NCBI RefSeq assembly: GCF_037126265.1
Contig: NZ_JAYLLN010000003.1
Span: forward strand, 107,260 to 171,259
Source: Sphingobacterium tenebrionis
GTDB lineage: Bacteria; Bacteroidota; Bacteroidia; Sphingobacteriales; Sphingobacteriaceae
DNA: 64,000 nt
Direction of reading: 5' to 3'
The translations under genes and the position numbers were made by a program. The notes below the pieces were generated by a model. It searched no databases and had not been told where the DNA came from. It worked only from the letters and a program-made list of their open reading frames with translations. Shown here one piece after another: positions 63,075 to 64,000 of this stretch; within the stretch, counting starts at the first letter, position 1; the number at the start of each line of letters is the position of its first letter.

Positions 63075-64000
63075 ATGAAATTATTGCCTTTTATACTAAT
63101 TTCTATTCTGTTTACAGGAATATCCTTGCGGTCAGATGCCCAACCTGCTATGGTTTCTAAAGAAAGTGCAGATGTCAATGAAATTTTGCAACAAACCTAT
63201 TCAAAATTGAAGGACATCAAAACCCTGCAATATGAGACCTTTCGATACATCAATTATAAGTCCCAGGATTATGAGAATAAATTATTAGGAGTTGTGTTTG
63301 TCGAATTTGATGAGGCTATTCCTATTGTAGGTTTTAGGTACCAATTTGACAATGAAGTCAGCAAAGTGGTTTTTAACGGTTCCGGAAAATTTTGGATCGA
63401 TAAGAAGAACGCAAGTATGGAAAGTCTTCAGGCAGCAGCATTGAAAAAGGAAAAACTCCAGCAAGATTTAAATGCAGCATCTTTTTTTTATAATTCTATC
63501 CTGTGCTTAAGAAATGTTATTCCTCATATATTAACTGATACATCTATCAAAAAAAGGTTAGGGGATACCCTTATTGATAGCAGGTCTTACCATAAGGTGC
63601 TACTTGAAATGAAAAGCAAGTCATTTACGGTAAATGAAGGACTGAAACAATTGACTGCGGATATTAGGATCTATAATCAGATCTTAATCGATAAGGTTTC
63701 CTATTTGCCTTATCAAGTGGTTCAATCCAATAATTTTGAACCGGAAGATTATGTCTTGGTGAAATTTGATCAGATAAAAATCAATGGGCCTCAGATAGAA
63801 GAGAATTCATGGTTTGCTTCTTCCTATCCCGGTCTTCAAATAAAGGGCAAGGAGGACTTACAATTAATTGCTGCAGGGGCAAATGCGCCTGCCTTTGAAT
63901 TGGAAGATTTCCAGACGGGTAAAATGGTTACTATGTCTGATTTTAAGGATGATTTGGTTCTTTTGGAATTCTGGGTCAAAAACTGTAGCTATTGTATCAG
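63075..64000 (+). CDS. TlpA-like thioredoxin-domain protein, cut by window edge
   Basis: The visible 308 residues start with a signal peptide (MKLLPFILISILFTGISLRS). They continue with a beta-rich lipoprotein-localisation-like domain of about 240 residues (YETFRYINYKSQDY; KVSYLPYQVVQSNNF). The beginning of a thioredoxin/TlpA domain follows (ANAPAFELEDFQTGKMVTMS; LLEFWVKNCSYC) with a CxxC motif of sequence CSYC. It is probably a periplasmic thiol-disulfide oxidoreductase of the type frequent in Bacteroidetes. The 3' end lies outside the window. It is possibly cotranscribed with tnaA; a GC-rich hairpin (63028-63047) without T-run lies between them. Confidence 0.82.
   Translation, partial: MKLLPFILISILFTGISLRSDAQPAMVSKESADVNEILQQTYSKLKDIKTLQYETFRYINYKSQDYENKLLGVVFVEFDEAIPIVGFRYQFDNEVSKVVFNGSGKFWIDKKNASMESLQAAALKKEKLQQDLNAASFFYNSILCLRNVIPHILTDTSIKKRLGDTLIDSRSYHKVLLEMKSKSFTVNEGLKQLTADIRIYNQILIDKVSYLPYQVVQSNNFEPEDYVLVKFDQIKINGPQIEENSWFASSYPGLQIKGKEDLQLIAAGANAPAFELEDFQTGKMVTMSDFKDDLVLLEFWVKNCSYCI

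Noticed and set aside
1..64000. CRISPR arrays, tRNA or rRNA genes, insertion sequences, prophage
   Set aside because: No regularly spaced repeats, no cloverleaf-like sequence, no transposase or phage structural motif was recognised anywhere in the window.

Overview
The window looks like a chromosomal segment of a Bacteroidetes bacterium of the Sphingobacteriaceae, probably Sphingobacterium or a close relative. The evidence is the gene content: fimbrillin-like lipoproteins, GH43/GH76/GH92 enzymes, CHASE3/GAF hybrid kinases, a PAS protein with a kinase-type dimerisation helix but no ATPase domain, and a long-form GAPDH. In addition, Shine-Dalgarno sites are weak and several genes have Bacteroidetes-type promoter boxes (TTTG or TTG, about 19-21 bp, then TAnnTTTG). 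I see no rRNA, tRNA, CRISPR array, insertion sequence or phage module.

Left part (0-13 kb): hemH and a membrane metallophosphoesterase, then a plus-strand signalling block with seven receiver domains in five proteins, two complete kinases, a CheR methyltransferase without CheB, and a PAS protein with an orphan dimerisation helix. None of these proteins has a DNA-binding output domain. 13-21 kb: minus-strand surface-protein region. It holds two copies of one module (an unannotated 51- or 58-residue microprotein followed by a large fimbrillin-like lipoprotein), a LuxR-type regulator with its histidine kinase, a small lipoprotein, and a candidate small RNA.

21.8-29.9 kb: a galactose operon consisting of a triple-domain GH43 protein, galT, galK, an exported lipoprotein galM and an SGLT-type symporter. 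galE lies 20 kb away and completes the Leloir pathway. 30-38.7 kb: a gene-poor stretch with three very short candidate genes, an orphan ECF sigma factor, a BCCT transporter, a truncated and frameshifted histidine kinase, a zinc-ribbon protein and an AraC regulator.

38.7-54.5 kb: mostly housekeeping genes. These are a histidine kinase, a trans-sulfuration enzyme, an M14 carboxypeptidase, mfd, an AraC regulator preceded by three copies of a 13-bp motif, a DUF983 protein, galE, a UDP-glucuronate decarboxylase, waaA, a REP-like inverted repeat and long-form gap. 54.5-60.5 kb: an alpha-mannan or glycoprotein-glycan degradation cluster (GH76, glutaminase/DUF4965 protein, convergent GH92) preceded by nested palindromes. 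60.5-64 kb: a GNAT acetyltransferase, a small HTH regulator, tryptophanase, and a TlpA-like thioredoxin protein cut by the window edge.

The best candidates for something undescribed are the duplicated microprotein plus fimbrillin-lipoprotein module, the candidate sRNA at 18.47-18.56 kb with a palindrome inside its promoter, the GH43 protein with three apparently intact active sites, and the output-less phosphorelay block.
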